Part shown: piece after piece, positions 62,177 through 64,000 of the stretch | Layout of the letters: the number at the start of each line of letters is the position of its first letter | Numbering within the stretch: the stretch's first letter is position 1 | Assembly: GCF_000373245.1 (NCBI RefSeq) | Contig: NZ_KB890741.1 | Span: forward strand, 62,001 to 126,000 | Length of the DNA stretch: 64,000 nt | Direction of reading: 5' to 3' | Source: Echinicola pacifica DSM 19836 | GTDB lineage: Bacteria; Bacteroidota; Bacteroidia; Cytophagales; Cyclobacteriaceae | Position numbers and translations under genes: made by a program | Notes under the pieces: generated by a model | Databases searched by the model: none | What the model was told of the DNA's origin: nothing | Seen by the model: only the letters and a program-made list of their open reading frames with translations

Positions 62177-63688
62177 ATGCTTGAAATCATCTCTGGAATT
62201 TCTGTCAAAAAAGTAGATGAAGGCTTTGTCCTTGACAAAGGAATCTCTTCCCATAAACTTATGGAGAATGCAGCTTTGGCATTTTGTAATTGGTTTGAAA
62301 GACACTACCAAAGAAATGACAAGGTGGGGATCTTCTGTGGTCATGGAAATAACGGAGGAGATGGGCTGGCCATAGCTCGTATGCTGTGGCGTAAGGGCTA
62401 TGATGTAATTGTTTTTTTGGTGGGAGAGAATAATGAGCCTTCTCCTGATTGCAAACTAAATAGAGAATTGCTTCCCGATAAGCTCCCTGCATTGTCAATG
62501 AGCCATGAGGACATTGCGCATATGGAGTACGATTTGAATATTGTGGTGGATGCGTTACTTGGTGTAGGAATTAATCGACCTCTTGAAGGAGATTATAAGA
62601 ATTTAGTTAATAAGCTCAATTCCCTATCTGGCCTCACCAAAATCTCCATAGATATACCCACTGGACTTCCATCTGATGACTGCTTGGCAGGCGATGCGTT
62701 TATAGCTGATATCACATTGAGTTTTCAGTCTCCAAAATTTTCATTGCTCTTCCCGGAGCATGCTAATTATGTAGGACAATTGAAAGTAGTAGATATAGGA
62801 ATCAATCAATTTTACCTGAGCCAGTTTTCCGAAGGTAAGTTCTATGTACAGAAAAAAGATATTGCCTTAAGGCATAAGAATTTTAGTCGGTTTTCTCATA
62901 AGGGTGACTTTGGAAAAGTAATGTTAGTAGGTGGCAGTTTTGGGTCTATGGGTGCTATTCGGATGAGCTCTGAGGCTGCTTTAAGAACGGGCAGTGGATT
63001 GGCCTGTTGTATGGTGCCGGGCTGTGGAGTGGATATTATGCAGGTCTCACTTCCTGAAGCGCAAGTATGGGCCAAGAAGGATTCTGACTGTATCGATGCA
63101 GATTATTTGGGTTATAATTTTGATCGGTTTGACGCTGTGGGCGTAGGGCCTGGAATGGGGACCCATGACACTACTGCTGAATTTTTGAGAGGATTCCTGA
63201 CCAAATATAAAGGCCCAATAGTAGTGGATGCAGATGGTCTAAATATCCTGGCGAAACATCCCGAGCAACTTAGTTTGCTTGCGGATCGAAGTATATTGAC
63301 GCCCCATCTGTTGGAGTTTGAGCGACTCGCTGGGCACTGTAAAAATCATAAAGATAGATTGCAAAAAGCTTCTGACTTTTCTAAAAAGCATAAGGTTATC
63401 ATTGTATTGAAAGGAGCTCATACGTGTATTACCTTTCCTGATGGACGTCAGTTTTTTAATTCCACTGGTAATAAGCATATGGCTACAGGAGGATCCGGTG
63501 ATATTCTTACAGGTATGATTACTTCGTTCTTAGGCCAAGGCTATTCTTTTGAGAATGCAGCCCTGTGCGCTGTATTTCATCATGGACTATCAGGAGAGAT
63601 TGCCTCCGCGGATAAAAAGAGAGGAACCATTGCCACGGATATTATTAAGTCGATACCGCTGAGTTATCTTAGGTTAGGTATTGAATAG
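62177..63688 (+). CDS. nnr: Bifunctional NAD(P)HX epimerase / dehydratase
   Basis: 503 residues. The N-terminal YjeF_N domain (about 1-215, GHGNNGGDGLAIARMLWRKG) epimerises damaged hydrated NAD(P)H. The C-terminal ribokinase-fold domain (about 225-500, LTPHLLEFERLAGH, NKHMATGGSGDILTGMI) dehydrates it back using ADP or ATP. Both active-site glycine/aspartate loops are intact. A housekeeping metabolite-repair enzyme, sharing a transcript with the transporter above. Confidence 0.95.
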   Translation: MLEIISGISVKKVDEGFVLDKGISSHKLMENAALAFCNWFERHYQRNDKVGIFCGHGNNGGDGLAIARMLWRKGYDVIVFLVGENNEPSPDCKLNRELLPDKLPALSMSHEDIAHMEYDLNIVVDALLGVGINRPLEGDYKNLVNKLNSLSGLTKISIDIPTGLPSDDCLAGDAFIADITLSFQSPKFSLLFPEHANYVGQLKVVDIGINQFYLSQFSEGKFYVQKKDIALRHKNFSRFSHKGDFGKVMLVGGSFGSMGAIRMSSEAALRTGSGLACCMVPGCGVDIMQVSLPEAQVWAKKDSDCIDADYLGYNFDRFDAVGVGPGMGTHDTTAEFLRGFLTKYKGPIVVDADGLNILAKHPEQLSLLADRSILTPHLLEFERLAGHCKNHKDRLQKASDFSKKHKVIIVLKGAHTCITFPDGRQFFNSTGNKHMATGGSGDILTGMITSFLGQGYSFENAALCAVFHHGLSGEIASADKKRGTIATDIIKSIPLSYLRLGIE

Positions 63689-63792
63689 AAGGAGTAATAG
63701 GCCTTTCGCCTCCTTAATATTTATTCTAGAGCTATCGGATTATACTCATTTTATCGTCTGCTGAAAAAGATTCTTAGATCTGCCAGGAGTAT

Positions 63793-63840
63793 AATACAAA
63801 AGCACTTTTTAGTATTAAACTAAAAGGTGCTTTTGTATTT
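63793..63840. terminator. Bidirectional intrinsic terminator
   Basis: AATACAAAAGCAC..GTGCTTTTGTATT with an inner TTTTAGT / ACTAAAA stem, about 19 pairs with one internal mismatch around an ATTAA loop. T-rich on both strands. It separates the convergent NAD(P)HX repair gene and asnS. Confidence 0.8.
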
Positions 63841-63855
63841 ATAAGATAGATGCTT

Positions 63856-64000
63856 TTAGAATTCTGCGTTTCCGGGAGTTCTAGGGAATGCGATTACATC
63901 TCTGATATTACCCATGCCAGTAACGAACTGCACCATTCTTTCAAAGCCCAGTCCAAAACCTGCGTGTGGGGTAGAGCCGAATCTTCGGGTATCTAAGTAC
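63856..64000 (-). CDS. asnS: Asparaginyl-tRNA synthetase, C-terminal end (partial)
   Basis: The last 47 codons and TAA stop; the gene runs off the right edge. Class II motif 3 is fully present ([19 protein letters not shown]) and the ending is [15 protein letters not shown]. The ending ([14 protein letters not shown]) is characteristic of AsnRS rather than AspRS. Transcribed towards the bidirectional terminator at 63793-63840. Confidence 0.93.
   Translation of the reverse strand, partial: YLDTRRFGSTPHAGFGLGFERMVQFVTGMGNIRDVIAFPRTPGNAEF

Overview
The window reads as a piece of chromosome from a member of the Bacteroidota, most probably Cytophagales (Cyclobacteriaceae/Algoriphagus-like). The evidence is as follows. 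Base composition is moderate. Shine-Dalgarno sequences are almost absent. Several promoters of the Bacteroidota type occur (TTG/TTTG, about 20 nt, TAnnTTTG). Lineage-typical proteins are present: LptD-like OstA protein, WG-repeat protein, stand-alone HsdR-N protein, ExbB / small membrane protein / ExbD / ExbD operon, DAHP synthase fused to chorismate mutase, and M13 peptidase lipoprotein. The assignment is inference from gene content. I see no rRNA, CRISPR array, prophage, insertion sequence or complete restriction system. Almost all of it is core-genome housekeeping DNA.

Layout. 1-5.4 kb: the tail of a probable proS, an NfeD/FloA membrane pair, a WG-repeat protein and hemA. 5.5-9.7 kb: a helix-hairpin-helix membrane protein, a lipoprotein amidohydrolase, an HsdR-N-like protein, a promoter-terminator pair that looks like a small RNA gene, and a BtuF-like binding protein. 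9.8-16.6 kb: the aromatic amino acid block on the minus strand, in two units. One is a Phe/Tyr-rich leader peptide, then DAHP synthase-chorismate mutase, aroB and aroA. The other is pheA, an aminotransferase and tyrA. 16.9-30.4 kb: proline dehydrogenase-lysS, an M13 peptidase, arginine deiminase, LptD-like protein divergent from a cell-wall amidase, an acyl-CoA carboxylase subunit and a SirB1-like protein.

30.4-41.8 kb: a phosphopantetheinyl transferase, a WD40 protein, DivIVA-like/folB/DUF4268, an A-type Fe-S carrier homologue lacking its C-terminal cysteines, a four-gene operon of small conserved proteins, an unrecognised 622-residue exported protein, then dtd, a tandem ABC ATPase and MazG-like protein. 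41.8-47.6 kb (minus strand): biotin genes bioF-bioD with a ketosynthase homologue, comB, gcvT and a canonical IscA-type protein. 47.8-56.4 kb: mce, thiL, ruvC, and a tightly packed operon of two glycosyltransferases, a SpoIIE-type phosphatase, a polysaccharide deacetylase, tatD and ansA. After tRNA-Ser(GGA) comes about 1.7 kb without a convincing gene. 58.4-64 kb: the ExbB/ExbD operon, an UMF1-type transporter, the NAD(P)HX repair enzyme and the 3' end of asnS.

The most interesting item is the aromatic operon leader. A 31-codon ORF (16559 to 16464, minus) carries eight Phe/Tyr codons within nine. It is followed by an intrinsic terminator whose 5' arm is perfectly complementary over 9 nt to a segment inside the leader ORF, the layout of a ribosome-dependent attenuator, and its start codon lies only about 5 nt from the -7 element. 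Second is the unannotated small-RNA candidate at about 8634-8794. Third is a tandem ABC ATPase in which exactly one composite ATP site looks intact.
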